A stretch of 64,000 bases of DNA, taken from assembly GCF_028463845.1 (NCBI RefSeq), contig NZ_CP116805.1, forward strand, positions 372,001-436,000, given 5' to 3'. The position numbers were made by a program, and so were the translations under genes. The notes below the pieces were generated by a model. That model searched no databases and was not told the DNA's origin. It saw nothing but the letters and a program-made list of their open reading frames with translations. Source of the DNA: Gimibacter soli (GTDB lineage Bacteria > Pseudomonadota > Alphaproteobacteria > Sphingomonadales > Kordiimonadaceae). Of this stretch, positions 39,663 through 48,581 are shown piece after piece. The number at the start of each line of letters is the position of its first letter. Positions within the stretch are counted from its first letter, which is position 1.

Positions 39663-40277
39663 ATGACCATCCATATCCACCAGAACGACCTGCCCGATGG
39701 CATCGACTTCGGATCGTCTGTCGCGATCGACAGCGAGACGATGGGTCTTATCCCGGCACGCGACAGGCTCTGCGTGGTGCAGCTGTCCTCGGGCGACGGC
39801 AACGCGCATCTCGTGAAATTCGATGGCAAGGACTATAGCGCCCCGAACCTGAAGAAGCTGCTGGCGGATCCTGCCGTCCTCAAGATCTTCCATTTCGGCC
39901 GTTTCGATATCGCGGTGATGAGCCAGTATCTGGATGTGGAAACAGCCCCGGTTTACTGCACCAAGATCGCCTCGAAACTAGTGCGTACCTATACCGACCG
40001 CCACGGCCTGAAGGAGCTCGCCCGTGAGCTTCTGGGTGTGGATATGGACAAGGCCCAGCAATCGAGCGATTGGGGCGCCGATACGCTGACCGATGCGCAG
40101 GCCGCCTATGCAGCGTCCGATGTGCTTTACCTGCACCGGATGAAAGAGAAGCTTGATATGATGCTTGCCCGTGAGGGCCGCACCGAGGTAGCACAGGCTG
40201 CCTTCGACTTCCTGCCCGTACGCGCCCGGCTTGACCTCATGGGGTTCGAGCCGATGGATATCTTCTCCCACGCCTGA
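39663..40277 (+). CDS. nrnC: NanoRNase C, RNase D-family 3'-5' exonuclease
   Basis: The 204-residue product is a DEDD-type exonuclease of the short RNase D type, lacking HRDC domains. Motif Exo I is AIDSETMGL (D-x-E), Exo II lies around KIFHFGRFDIAVM, and Exo III in YAASDVLYLHRM. Short members in alphaproteobacteria are NrnC, which degrade di- and oligonucleotides and substitute for Orn. No orn gene is seen in the window. It is the first gene of the block running into lptC, 15 bases downstream. Confidence 0.88.
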   Translation: MTIHIHQNDLPDGIDFGSSVAIDSETMGLIPARDRLCVVQLSSGDGNAHLVKFDGKDYSAPNLKKLLADPAVLKIFHFGRFDIAVMSQYLDVETAPVYCTKIASKLVRTYTDRHGLKELARELLGVDMDKAQQSSDWGADTLTDAQAAYAASDVLYLHRMKEKLDMMLAREGRTEVAQAAFDFLPVRARLDLMGFEPMDIFSHA

Positions 40278-40292
40278 GGACCCACCCTTCCG

Positions 40293-40994
40293 ATGACCGG
40301 CAGCGACCATTTCAGCACCCCCGAGACCGCCCACGCCGTGGGCCGGGCCGCGCTGTTGCCGAAAAAGGGCCGCAAGGTGGACGGCGCCGGCTGGGACCGT
40401 TTCATCGGCTTCATGCGGATTGTCCTGCCTGCCATTGCGCTGGTGCTGGGTGGCTTGACGCTATTCTGGCCTTTCATCAACAGCCAGGAAGTGAGCTTCA
40501 CCCTTTCGAAGGAAGAGGTGAGCGAAGGTGACGGCACCGTCCGCATGACCAACCTGAATTATACGGGCACCGACAAGGTGAACCGGCTTTTCAATGTCCA
40601 TGCGGCATCCGGCGTGCAGGAAGATCCGACAGCGCCCCGCGTGCGCCTGTCCGACATCCGCGCCGAAATGGATATCGAGCCCTTCACCCCGGCGGTTGTC
40701 ACCGCCCGCACCGGCATCTACCGGCTGAAAGACGGCACGCTTTCGCTGATCGGCGGGGTTACTGTGCGCGTCGGCGCCGACTATGACCTGAAGATGGCCG
40801 GCGCCGAGGTGGACCTGCGCGAACGCCGCGCCACCGGCCAGGGGGATATCCAGGGCAAGTCGCCGCTCGGCACGCTGGATGCCGAACGCTTTGAATTGCT
40901 GGTTGACGACAAGACGGCGATTTTCGATGGTGGCGTCAGCTTCCATATCGTGCCGAAGCGCACCGCCCGAACGAACGAGAGCGCCAAGAAATGA
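40293..40994 (+). CDS. lptC: LPS export protein LptC
   Basis: The 233-residue bitopic protein has one transmembrane helix near residues 45-65 (MRIVLPAIALVLGGLTLFWPF) and a periplasmic beta-jellyroll (TLSLIGGVTVRVGADYDLKMAGAEVDLRERRATGQGDI). LptC receives lipopolysaccharide from the LptBFG transporter and passes it to LptA. It is longer than the E. coli protein, as is usual in this class. Its stop overlaps the lptA start by 4 bases. The membrane transporter partners LptF and LptG are not in the window. Confidence 0.93.
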   Translation: MTGSDHFSTPETAHAVGRAALLPKKGRKVDGAGWDRFIGFMRIVLPAIALVLGGLTLFWPFINSQEVSFTLSKEEVSEGDGTVRMTNLNYTGTDKVNRLFNVHAASGVQEDPTAPRVRLSDIRAEMDIEPFTPAVVTARTGIYRLKDGTLSLIGGVTVRVGADYDLKMAGAEVDLRERRATGQGDIQGKSPLGTLDAERFELLVDDKTAIFDGGVSFHIVPKRTARTNESAKK

Positions 40995-41515
40995 TGCGAA
41001 TCCGCCACGCCCTGATTGCTGCCCTTCTGCCGCTTGCGAGTGCCGCAGGCGCCGCAGCTGCCGAACCTGCCCTCAAGGGCCACGATACCGAACAGCCGAT
41101 CGACATCACGGCGGAACGGCTGGAAGTGCGCCAGCGCGATGGCCGCGCCGAATTCAAGGGTGCCGTCCGGGTCGTTCAAGGCGGCATGACGCTGACCGCC
41201 GACAGCCTTGTCGTTTATTATGCCGGTGATATCGCCGGTGGCTCGCCCTCGATCAGCCGCCTGGATTCCTCCGGCAAGGTATCGCTTTCGTCCGACAGCG
41301 AAGCCGTGACCGGCGACTGGGCGATCTATGACGTGGAAAAACGGCTCGTGACGATGGGCGGCAATGTGGTGCTGACCCGCGGGTCGAGCCGCCTTGCCGG
41401 CGAACGGCTGGAGCTTGACCTGGTCAGTGGCCTGACCCGCCTCGACGGCGCAGCCGCCGATGACGGCCGGGTGCGCGGGCGCTTCAGCCTGCCCGAGAAA
41501 CAGCCCGAAAGCTAA
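40991..41515 (+). CDS. lptA: LPS transport periplasmic protein LptA
   Basis: The 174-residue product has a signal peptide (LIAALLPLASAAGAAAA) and an OstA-like beta-jellyroll fold: PIDITAERLEVRQRDGRAEFKGAVRVVQGG, LTADSLVVYY, NVVLTRGSSRLAGERLELDL. LptA polymerises into the bridge that carries LPS across the periplasm. The start overlaps the lptC stop. The 123-base gap to lptB has no gene. Confidence 0.93.
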   Translation: MMRIRHALIAALLPLASAAGAAAAEPALKGHDTEQPIDITAERLEVRQRDGRAEFKGAVRVVQGGMTLTADSLVVYYAGDIAGGSPSISRLDSSGKVSLSSDSEAVTGDWAIYDVEKRLVTMGGNVVLTRGSSRLAGERLELDLVSGLTRLDGAAADDGRVRGRFSLPEKQPES

Positions 41516-41638
41516 GGCTGCCGCCCCTTCCCGCTTTCCTCTGGAACTCCCGCCCCGAACGTGCTTAACATGGCCTTCGGGGCAGGCTACATGCACAAAT
41601 TGAGCCAATTAGCCATTCCTTAACCGGAAGGCCCCACC

Positions 41639-42466
41639 ATGAGGGCGGCAACCGCCCACAAGTCGCGAGCCGCGAGGGATACGAACACGATGACGACCGA
41701 GACCAAGCCCGCAGGCAAAGGCGCAAACGGCACGGCAAATAGCCAGGCCGGGCTTGAGGTGCGCGCCATTGGCAAGGCCTATGGCAGCCGGACGATCCTG
41801 AAGGACGTATCGCTGAGCCTGAGGCGCGGCGAGGTTGTCGGGCTTCTCGGCCCGAACGGCGCCGGCAAGACCACCTGTTTCTATTCAATCACCGGGCTGA
41901 TTGCGCCGGATCATGGCGCGATCCTCCTTGACGGGGTCGATATCACGCGCCTCCCTATGTATCGCCGTGCGCGGCTCGGGATCGGCTACCTGCCGCAAGA
42001 AACCTCGATCTTCCGGGGCATGACGGTGGCCGACAATATCCGCGCCGTGCTTGAAGTGTCGGAAAGCGACAAGGCTGTCCGCGAAGCGATGCTGGACGAG
42101 CTGCTCTCCGAATTTTCGATCACGCACCTGCGCGAGACACCGGCCCTTGCCCTGTCGGGCGGGGAACGCCGCCGCTGCGAGATCGCGCGGGCGCTGGCTG
42201 CCCGGCCAAGCTTCGTCCTTCTCGACGAACCCTTCGCCGGCATTGACCCCATCGCCATTGCCGACATCCGGCACCTGACCGTGCATCTGAAGGATCGCGG
42301 CATCGGCGTGCTGATCACCGACCACAATGTCCGCGAAACGCTCGATATCATCGACCGCGCCTACATCATCTATGACGGCCATGTCCTCTTCGAAGGGGAC
42401 GCCGAAGCCGTGCTCAAGGATCCTGACGTCCGCCGTGTCTATCTCGGCGAAGGCTTCAGCCTCTAG
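41639..42466 (+). CDS. lptB: LPS export ABC transporter ATP-binding protein LptB
   Basis: The 275-residue ATPase powers LPS extraction from the inner membrane. Walker A is GLLGPNGAGKTTCFYSI, the Q loop LPQETSIFRGM, the ABC signature LALSGGERRRCEIARAL, Walker B SFVLLDEPFAGIDPIA, and the switch His is in ITDHNVRETL. GGAAGG seven bases before the ATG at 41639 supports this start, giving a ~35-residue hydrophilic N-terminal extension over E. coli LptB. An ATG at 41690 is the alternative. It lies 11 bases upstream of rpoN. Confidence 0.96.
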   Translation: MRAATAHKSRAARDTNTMTTETKPAGKGANGTANSQAGLEVRAIGKAYGSRTILKDVSLSLRRGEVVGLLGPNGAGKTTCFYSITGLIAPDHGAILLDGVDITRLPMYRRARLGIGYLPQETSIFRGMTVADNIRAVLEVSESDKAVREAMLDELLSEFSITHLRETPALALSGGERRRCEIARALAARPSFVLLDEPFAGIDPIAIADIRHLTVHLKDRGIGVLITDHNVRETLDIIDRAYIIYDGHVLFEGDAEAVLKDPDVRRVYLGEGFSL

Positions 42467-42477
42467 GAGCGGACGCA

Positions 42478-44085
42478 ATGGCCCTCACCCCACGGCTCGA
42501 TCTAAGGCAAAGCCAGCAGCTGGTGATGACACCCCAGCTGCAGCAGGCGATCAAGCTGTTGCAGCTGTCGAACCTCGAGCTTGGCGAGTTTGTCGAGCAG
42601 GAGGTGGAGCGCAACCCGATCCTCGAGATCGGCGAGCCGGGCGGCGACGTGCCGGGCGAGATGGAAACCGGCGAAGGCGGCGGCACCGCGAGCGACGAGG
42701 GCCTGCGCGACTTTAGCGACGATACCTTCCGCGACGGGCGCGATGATTACGGCGACGCGCAGGAAGGCGGCCTGATTGCTACCGACCGCGGGCTGGAAAC
42801 CGGGATCGACAATACGGCGGGCTCTGATTCCGCGCTCGATGCCGATTACGGCGACAATGTTTTCAACGGCGACGCGGTTAGCGACCGGGTTTCGGCGGCG
42901 AGCGACGCGCCTTCCGGCCTTTCCTATGACGGCGCCGGTGCAGTGCGCGGCGCGGGCGGGGTCGGCGATGACCGGGGCCTTGACCAGACGCTTGAGGCCG
43001 GTGAATCCCTCCACGACTTTCTGACCCACCAGATGCTGGTGGCGGTGCATGCACCCGCCGACCGGATGCTGGCTGCCCACCTGATCGATCTCGTCAATGA
43101 GGCCGGCTATATCGATGCCGCCGAGGTGACCGACGCCGCCGAACGGCTGGACTGCGCCGAGGAAGACGTGGACCGGGTGCTTGGCATCCTGCAGACGTTC
43201 GAGCCCGTCGGCGTTTTTGCCCGGACGCTTGGTGAATGCCTGGCGCTGCAACTGAAGGATCTTGATCGTTTCGACCCCTGCATGCAGGCGCTGGTGGCGC
43301 ATCTGGACCTGCTGGCGCGCGGTGATCTGGCCGCGCTCAAGCGCATCTGCGGGGTCGATCAGGAAGACCTGACCGACATGATCCAGGAAATCCGCGCGCT
43401 GAACCCCAAGCCCGGTTTTGCCTTCGGACACGAAGATGTGCAGGCCGTGGTGCCGGATATTTTCGTTTCCAAGGCCAAAACCGGCGAATGGGTGGTGGAG
43501 CTGAACAGCGATACCCTGCCCCGTGTGCTCGTCAATTCCAGCTATGTGGCCGAGCTGAGCGAAACCGCATCGGGCGAAAAGGAAGCCAAGGCCTTCATTT
43601 CAGAATGCGTGTCGAACGCCAACTGGCTCGTCAAGGCGCTCGACCAGCGCGCCCGCACCATCCTGAAGGTGGCAACCGCGCTTGTGAAAAAGCAGGATAT
43701 GTTTTTCGAATATGGCGTACGCTACCTGAAGCCGCTGACATTGAAGGACATTGCCGACGAGATCGACATGCATGAAAGCACGGTCTCGCGCGTTACCAGC
43801 AACAAATTCCTTGCCTGCCCGCGCGGCCTGTTTGAGCTCAAATATTTCTTCACCTCGTCGATTTCGGCGACAGCCGGCGGCGACAGCCATTCGGCAGAAT
43901 CGGTGAAATTCCGGATCAAGGAACTGATCGACGCCGAGGACCCGAAGAAAATCCTCTCCGACGACACGATCGTCGACATCATGAAGCGCGAAGGCGTGGA
44001 TATTGCCCGCCGTACGGTTGCCAAATACCGCGAGGCGATGAAGATTCCGTCCTCTGTCCAGCGTCGCCGCCTGAAGTCGATCTGA
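42478..44085 (+). CDS. rpoN: RNA polymerase sigma-54 factor
   Basis: The 535-residue sigma factor directs transcription from -24/-12 promoters and needs an AAA+ activator. Region I is LRQSQQLVMTPQLQQAIKLL followed by LSNLELGEFVEQEVERNPIL. An acidic region II of about 120 residues is longer than in E. coli. The core-binding domain follows, with HESTVSRVTSNKFLACPRG from the DNA-binding helix-turn-helix. The RpoN box ARRTVAKYREAMKIPSSVQRR lies at the C-terminus. The lptB-rpoN-hpf-ptsN order is the widely conserved one. A partner activator with the GAFTGA motif is encoded at 49914-51302. Confidence 0.97.
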   Translation: MALTPRLDLRQSQQLVMTPQLQQAIKLLQLSNLELGEFVEQEVERNPILEIGEPGGDVPGEMETGEGGGTASDEGLRDFSDDTFRDGRDDYGDAQEGGLIATDRGLETGIDNTAGSDSALDADYGDNVFNGDAVSDRVSAASDAPSGLSYDGAGAVRGAGGVGDDRGLDQTLEAGESLHDFLTHQMLVAVHAPADRMLAAHLIDLVNEAGYIDAAEVTDAAERLDCAEEDVDRVLGILQTFEPVGVFARTLGECLALQLKDLDRFDPCMQALVAHLDLLARGDLAALKRICGVDQEDLTDMIQEIRALNPKPGFAFGHEDVQAVVPDIFVSKAKTGEWVVELNSDTLPRVLVNSSYVAELSETASGEKEAKAFISECVSNANWLVKALDQRARTILKVATALVKKQDMFFEYGVRYLKPLTLKDIADEIDMHESTVSRVTSNKFLACPRGLFELKYFFTSSISATAGGDSHSAESVKFRIKELIDAEDPKKILSDDTIVDIMKREGVDIARRTVAKYREAMKIPSSVQRRRLKSI

Positions 44086-44200
44086 CAAAATCCGTCGATT
44101 TTGCTGAGTCGCACCGCCCGATGTCATAAATCCTTCATCAGGGCCTTCCCATACCCTTGATTTTTCAGCCACTTGCCACACGTTTAAAGAGACAGGCGAC

Positions 44201-44377
44201 ATGCAGCCAAACTTCTTGGTAGGCTTGAAGGGACAGCTGCAACGGCTGTCTGGTTGGGCCTATATGGCCCCAGAAGTAAGGAGAAAGCGGGCGGAAGACC
44301 GCCTCTGCCGGTCTTCTCGGTCCCGTGACCGACGACAAGCGGCCTCACCGGCCGTGTAGAAAGGATGATTGGCTCCT
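44201..44377 (+). other. Hairpin-rich leader upstream of hpf (possible small ORF)
   Basis: The rpoN-hpf gap of 292 bases holds five successive inverted repeats: GACAGC/GCTGTC (44232-44250), GGGCC/GGCCC (44256-44270), GAAGACCG/CGGTCTTC (44294-44316), CGGTC/GACCG (44318-44331) and CGGCC/GGCCG (44340-44354). This looks like a structured 5' leader. The same stretch contains a 52-codon open frame (44201-44359) with an Arg-rich end and no clear ribosome binding site; I do not think it is translated. Confidence 0.45.
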
Positions 44378-44962
44378 ATGGATATCAATGTAACCGGACG
44401 GAAAATGAATGTGGGCGAAGCTCTGACAACCCACGTGACGGACAGGCTTCAAGCCATTACTGAGAAATATTTCACCCGGTCGATCGATGCATCGGCAACA
44501 TTCCACAAAGAAGGGCATCTCACCCGCGCCGACATTTCGTTGCACGCCAATCAGGGTATCAATATGCAGGCCCGCGCCGAGACGGACGATCCCTACGCCG
44601 CATTCGAGCTCGCAGCCGACAAGATCGAAAAACAGTTGCGTCGTTATAAACGTCGCCTTAAGAACCACCACGCTATGACAGGCCACGAAGAAATGATGTT
44701 CGAGCCAGTCAGGAGCACCGTGCTCGCCCCGCACGCAGATGAAGAGGGCGAAGCTGTGAACGGTGCTGATCATCATCCTGTGATCATCGCAGAAGCCAAT
44801 GTGGAAATTCCGCGGGTTACAGTGAGCGATGCCGTGATGCTGATGGACTTGTCGGATTCGAACGCCTTCATGTTCAGAAACACGAAGAGCGACACGCTCG
44901 ACGTTGTGTATCGCCGCGGCGATGGCAACATCGGCTGGATCAGTCCGGGCGCGCGAGACTAA
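44378..44962 (+). CDS. hpf: Ribosome hibernation promoting factor, long form
   Basis: The 194-residue product has the S30AE/RaiA domain (about residues 1-105: MDINVTGRKMNVGEALTTHV, then a basic helix IEKQLRRYKRRLKNHH). The C-terminal dimerisation domain (about 135-190) has VSDAVMLMDLSDSNAFMFRNTKSDTLDVVYRRGDGNIGWI. Long HPF dimerises 70S ribosomes into inactive 100S particles in stationary phase. The ATG at 44378 is chosen because MDINVTG is the conserved N-terminus. AAGGA is 10-13 bases upstream, and a TTG nine bases before is the alternative. Confidence 0.95.
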   Translation: MDINVTGRKMNVGEALTTHVTDRLQAITEKYFTRSIDASATFHKEGHLTRADISLHANQGINMQARAETDDPYAAFELAADKIEKQLRRYKRRLKNHHAMTGHEEMMFEPVRSTVLAPHADEEGEAVNGADHHPVIIAEANVEIPRVTVSDAVMLMDLSDSNAFMFRNTKSDTLDVVYRRGDGNIGWISPGARD

Positions 44963-45012
44963 AGTGTCTTGCACAGGCACCCCTGACTGATCGATAATGA
45001 ACCCATTGATCC

Positions 45013-45035
45013 CCGGACCCCCTATCGGGGTCCGG
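45013..45035 (+). promoter_or_regulatory. Hairpin in the hpf-ptsN gap
   Basis: CCGGACCCC (45013-45021) and GGGGTCCGG (45027-45035) form a perfect 9-base stem with a 5-base loop, 15 bases before the ptsN ATG. No T run follows, so it is more likely an mRNA processing or translation-control hairpin than a terminator. Confidence 0.6.
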
Positions 45036-45050
45036 TCGAGAGGTAGCCTT

Positions 45051-45512
45051 ATGGAGATCGAAGATCTTCTAAACCCGGATAATGTCCTCGCGGGCTTCCG
45101 GGCATCGAGCAAGAAACAGGCGCTTCAGGCCCTTTCCCGCCATATGGCGGAGCAAGTGGGCGTGGATTGCCGCGACGCCTTTGACGGGCTGATGGAACGC
45201 GAACGCCTTGGCTCCACCGGTGTGGGGCATGGTGTGGCCATCCCGCACGCGCGGATGAAGGGCCTTGATCGCATCGTCGGCCTTTTCGCCCAGCTTGCCG
45301 AACCCATTCCGTTCGATTCGGTAGACGACCAGCCGGTCGACCTGATTTTCATGCTGCTGGTACCTGAAGAAGCCGGCGCCGACCATCTGAAGGCGCTTGC
45401 CAAGGTATCGCGCCTGCTGCGCGATGACCGTATGTGTGAAAAACTGCGCGCCACGCACAAGGCCCCGGCCCTGTTTGCAATGCTGAGCCAACCGGCCACG
45501 AACGCCGCCTGA
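45051..45512 (+). CDS. ptsN: Nitrogen-regulatory PTS enzyme IIA (PtsN)
   Basis: The 153-residue product is the phosphoacceptor at the end of the nitrogen-related PTS. The phosphorylated residue is His66 in GSTGVGHGVAIPHARMKG. The rest matches the family (GLFAQLAEPIPFDSVDDQPVDLIFMLLVPEEAGADHLKALAKVSRLLRDD). PtsN regulates potassium transport, stress responses and, in alphaproteobacteria, the stringent response. GAGAGGT before the ATG at 45051 supports the start. A terminator hairpin begins within the last codons. Confidence 0.95.
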   Translation: MEIEDLLNPDNVLAGFRASSKKQALQALSRHMAEQVGVDCRDAFDGLMERERLGSTGVGHGVAIPHARMKGLDRIVGLFAQLAEPIPFDSVDDQPVDLIFMLLVPEEAGADHLKALAKVSRLLRDDRMCEKLRATHKAPALFAMLSQPATNAA

Positions 45513-45530
45513 CCCCAGGCGGCGTCCTTC
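45502..45530 (+). terminator. Terminator after ptsN
   Basis: ACGCCGCCTG (45502-45511) is perfectly complementary to CAGGCGGCGT (45516-45525) with a 4-base loop, followed by CCTTCTTT. The hairpin overlaps the ptsN stop codon. Confidence 0.8.
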
Positions 45531-45539
45531 TTTCCAGCG

Positions 45540-46199
45540 TCAGATCCTGCCTTCAATCACCCAGCTGCCGTCACTACGGCGGCAGGCGAGGTTATTGCCC
45601 GAAAGCGAATAGCCGGAAGGACCGTCGAACGTGAAGCGGCGGCAATATTGCTCGCCCCGCCACAGGGTCTCGACCGGACGCATGGCAAAATCGTTGCGCC
45701 CGTCCGACCAGCGCACGGTGACGCCGTCGCCTGCATATTCGAGCGAATGGTCGATACAACCGCGACCGGCCTTGTCGACCGTTTTGCCGATCTCGCCGCC
45801 CACAATCACACCGATGACCGTGCCGGCAAGGATGGCAGCGAGGCGGCTATCCTTGTCGGAAACCTTGGCACCGACCGTGGCGCCAACAGCGCCGCCAAGA
45901 ATCTGGCCCATGGCTTTATAATCGCAGCGACCATCGCGCGGCTCGAAGATCGGGGCCGCATAGCCCCAGTCCTTGTATTCACCGCGCCGGTATCCGTGCG
46001 CTGGTGCCCAGGGCGGCGGTCCACCTTTGAAATTCTTGTGTTCGCCCTTGTGGCTCTTGTCCTTGTGGCCCTTGTCTTTCTTGCCGTGCGACGCCGCATG
46101 TGCAGGCGGGTCGGCAAAGACGGCGGGCGCTGTGGGCGCTGCCAGCACAAAAGCGGCCGAAAGGGCAAGCGAACGGGCCAAACCGGATTGAAGCGTCAT
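45540..46199 (-). CDS. Exported glycine-zipper protein with His/Lys-rich segment
   Basis: The 219-residue product has a signal peptide (SGLARSLALSAAFVLAAPTAPAVFADP). A His/Lys-rich stretch follows (HAASHGKKDKGHKDKSHKGEH, about residues 35-60). A glycine-zipper segment comes next (QILGGAVGATVGAKV, then AAILAGTVIGVIVGGEIGKTVD), as in 17-kDa-antigen and RcnB/SlyB-like outer-membrane proteins. A C-terminal domain with cysteine pairs ends the protein. GAGGAGG nine bases before the ATG at 46199 supports the start. The His/Lys part could bind metal or lipopolysaccharide; this is inference. Confidence 0.8.
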   Translation of the reverse strand: MTLQSGLARSLALSAAFVLAAPTAPAVFADPPAHAASHGKKDKGHKDKSHKGEHKNFKGGPPPWAPAHGYRRGEYKDWGYAAPIFEPRDGRCDYKAMGQILGGAVGATVGAKVSDKDSRLAAILAGTVIGVIVGGEIGKTVDKAGRGCIDHSLEYAGDGVTVRWSDGRNDFAMRPVETLWRGEQYCRRFTFDGPSGYSLSGNNLACRRSDGSWVIEGRI

Positions 46200-46277
46200 G
46201 ATTACTGCCTCCTCAAATAACCTCGGGAAACAGAATATCATGTCAATTGGGGCGGGATCGCGGCAAAAATCAGCCGA

Positions 46278-47024
46278 TCAATAGTCCACACGCAGGAAAT
46301 AAAGCCCGTCAGGCGGCGCGTTGAGGCCAAGCGCTGCGCGGTCGCGGGCCTCGAGGGCCGCTGTCACATCATCCGCCGTCCATTTGCCGCAGCCGACAAG
46401 CTCGAGCGTGCCGATCATCGACCGGATCTGGTGATGCAGGAAGGACCGTGCGCCCGCCAGCATGTGGATTTCTTCGCCGTGCCGTTCGATCCGCAGGTAA
46501 TCGAGCGTTTTGACCGGGCTTTTCGCCTGGCATTCCACATGGCGGAAGGTGGTGAAATCGTGGGTGCCAATAAGGCGCTGGCCGGCCTCGTTCATCGCTT
46601 CGGCGTCAAGCGGGCGAATGACATGCCACGCCAGCCCCCGGTCAAACGACAAAGGCCCGCGCCGGTTGATGATCCGGTAGAGATAATGCCGGCCCTTGGC
46701 CGAGAAGCGGGCGTTGAACTCCGCGTCCACTTCCTCGATCTTCAGGATACTGATCCCGGTTTCGCGAACCTTCAGGAAGTGATTGAGCGCGGCTTGCAGG
46801 GCATCCGATGTCATCGGTCGGGCGAGATCGACATGGGCAACCTGCCCCTTGGCATGAACGCCCGCATCGGTGCGACCCGATCCGAAAACAGTGATCTCCT
46901 CACCGTGGGCAAATTCGGCAAAGGCATCCTCAAGCACGGCCTGCACGGTGGGGCCGTTGTCCTGCCGCTGCCAGCCCACATAGGGGCGGCCGTCATATTC
47001 GATGGTGAGCTTGAAGCGCGCCAA
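46278..47024 (-). CDS. truA: tRNA pseudouridine(38-40) synthase
   Basis: The 248-residue enzyme modifies the anticodon arm of tRNAs. The catalytic Asp is in [19 protein letters not shown]. The family motifs RYIDGRP-like [21 protein letters not shown] and [21 protein letters not shown] are present. The likely start is TTG at 47024, 5 bases after the fmt stop, giving [13 protein letters not shown] starts further upstream would lie inside fmt. It is the last gene of def-fmt-truA. Confidence 0.95.
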   Translation of the reverse strand: MARFKLTIEYDGRPYVGWQRQDNGPTVQAVLEDAFAEFAHGEEITVFGSGRTDAGVHAKGQVAHVDLARPMTSDALQAALNHFLKVRETGISILKIEEVDAEFNARFSAKGRHYLYRIINRRGPLSFDRGLAWHVIRPLDAEAMNEAGQRLIGTHDFTTFRHVECQAKSPVKTLDYLRIERHGEEIHMLAGARSFLHHQIRSMIGTLELVGCGKWTADDVTAALEARDRAALGLNAPPDGLYFLRVDY

Positions 47025-47029
47025 GATGA

Positions 47030-47953
47030 TTACTCGTCCGGACTGACTTTGGTGCCGGTCGGCACGCTGAAGCCGCGCAGAAGGGTCTCGCGGTCCATCG
47101 GCGCCTTGCCGGCGCGCTGGGCGCGGTCGATCCGGTAGGCGCCTTCGCCGCACGCAACAAGGAGCGTGTCATCAAGGAAGGTGCCGGGCTCGCCGGACTT
47201 CGCCTCCAGATGACCGCCGAGAATCTTCAGCCGCTCACCTCCAATTTCGGTCCAGGCGCCCGGGAAAGGATTAAGCCCGCGCACCAGCCGGTCGACTTCC
47301 GAGGCCGGCTTTGCCCAGTCGATCCGTGCTTCCGCCTTGTCGATCTTGCGGGCGTAGGTAACACCTTCTTCCGGCTGGGTTTCAGGTATAATCGTTCCAG
47401 ACGACAATCCTTCAAGCGCGGGGTTGATCAGCGCTGCGCCCAGCAAGGCAAGCCGGTCATGAAGACTGGCTGTGGTGTCGTCCGCGCCGATAGTCACCGC
47501 TTCGCGCATCAGCACAGGGCCGGTATCGAGCCCGGCTTCCATCTGCATGATGCAGACGCCGGTTTCCGTGTCGCCTGCCATCAGGGCCCGGTGGATGGGT
47601 GCGGCACCGCGCCAGCGCGGCAGGAGGGAGGCATGGACATTGAGGCAGCCAAGGCGCGGCGCATCAAGCACCGCCTGCGGCAGGATCTGGCCGTAGGCAA
47701 CGACCACACAGGCATCAAGGTCGAGGGCCGCAAACTCGGCTTGCACGTCAGCGTCCTTGAAGCTTTTGGGGGTGAAGACCCTGAGGCCCGCATCAAGGGC
47801 TGCCTGATGCACAGGGCTCGGGCGGACGGACTGGCCGCGCCCGGCCGGTGCCGGCGGCTGGCTATAGACCGCTGCGATTTCGTGGCCGGCGGCGATCAGC
47901 GCCTTGAGCGTCGGCACCGCGAAGGCAGGTGTCCCCATGAAAGCAAGGCGCAT
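47030..47953 (-). CDS. fmt: Methionyl-tRNA formyltransferase
   Basis: The 307-residue enzyme formylates initiator Met-tRNA. The N-terminal Rossmann-like domain has [16 protein letters not shown] and the formyl-transfer motif [21 protein letters not shown] with [20 protein letters not shown]-terminal OB-fold domain contains [25 protein letters not shown]. It is 10 bases downstream of def, the enzyme that later removes the formyl group. Length is standard. Confidence 0.97.
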   Translation of the reverse strand: MRLAFMGTPAFAVPTLKALIAAGHEIAAVYSQPPAPAGRGQSVRPSPVHQAALDAGLRVFTPKSFKDADVQAEFAALDLDACVVVAYGQILPQAVLDAPRLGCLNVHASLLPRWRGAAPIHRALMAGDTETGVCIMQMEAGLDTGPVLMREAVTIGADDTTASLHDRLALLGAALINPALEGLSSGTIIPETQPEEGVTYARKIDKAEARIDWAKPASEVDRLVRGLNPFPGAWTEIGGERLKILGGHLEAKSGEPGTFLDDTLLVACGEGAYRIDRAQRAGKAPMDRETLLRGFSVPTGTKVSPDE

Positions 47954-47963
47954 CGGGCTTCCC

Positions 47964-48482
47964 TTAGAGGATTTCGACGTCCTTGGACGCCTTCAGCAGT
48001 TTCTTCACGATCATGTTGCGCTTCAGCTTCGACAGATGGTCGATGAAGACAACGCCGTTCAGGTGATCGATCTCGTGCTGGGCGCAGGTCGCCAGAAGGC
48101 CGTCCATCTCTTCTTCCACCTGCTTGCCGTGATAATCGACATAGCGGATGCGAACGGTCGCCGGGCGTTCCACCTCGGCATAATGCTCGGGCACGCTGAG
48201 GCAGCCTTCGTTATAGACGCTGTAATCGTCCGATTCCCACACGACTTCCGGATTGATCAGGAATTTCGGCTTGGGGTTCGCCTCGTCGCCTTCGGTGTCG
48301 ATCACCAGCATGCGGCGCGGGATGCCGACCTGAATGGCGGCAAGGCCGATGCCGGGCGCGGCATACATGGTTTCCACCATATCATCGAGCGTACGGCGAA
48401 CGGCGTCGTTCACTTCCTCGACCGGGTCGGAAATTGTGCGGAGGACCGGGTCCGGCACATGGATGATGTTCAGTTTGGCCAT
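47964..48482 (-). CDS. def: Peptide deformylase
   Basis: The 172-residue metalloenzyme removes the formyl group from nascent proteins. Its three motifs are [10 protein letters not shown] (motif I), EGCLSVP (motif II, metal-binding Cys) and [11 protein letters not shown] (motif III, HExxH). Length is standard. It is the first gene of the def-fmt-truA unit. The 99-base gap upstream to the DUF1491 gene has no clear promoter motif. Confidence 0.97.
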   Translation of the reverse strand: MAKLNIIHVPDPVLRTISDPVEEVNDAVRRTLDDMVETMYAAPGIGLAAIQVGIPRRMLVIDTEGDEANPKPKFLINPEVVWESDDYSVYNEGCLSVPEHYAEVERPATVRIRYVDYHGKQVEEEMDGLLATCAQHEIDHLNGVVFIDHLSKLKRNMIVKKLLKASKDVEIL

Positions 48483-48581
48483 TCGGATCGCCTGTTCGTT
48501 CGGGTGCGGCGGCCGGTACGGCGCCAGTCATTGGGCCTTACCTAGGCGCAGGGAGGCCAAAGGTCAAGGCGGCTGCGCGTT

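Noticed and set aside
47025-47153. Longer truA reading frame starting inside fmt
   Set aside because: The extra 43 residues are Arg/Pro-rich, absent from TruA, and lie within the fmt coding end. TTG at 47024 gives the family N-terminus.
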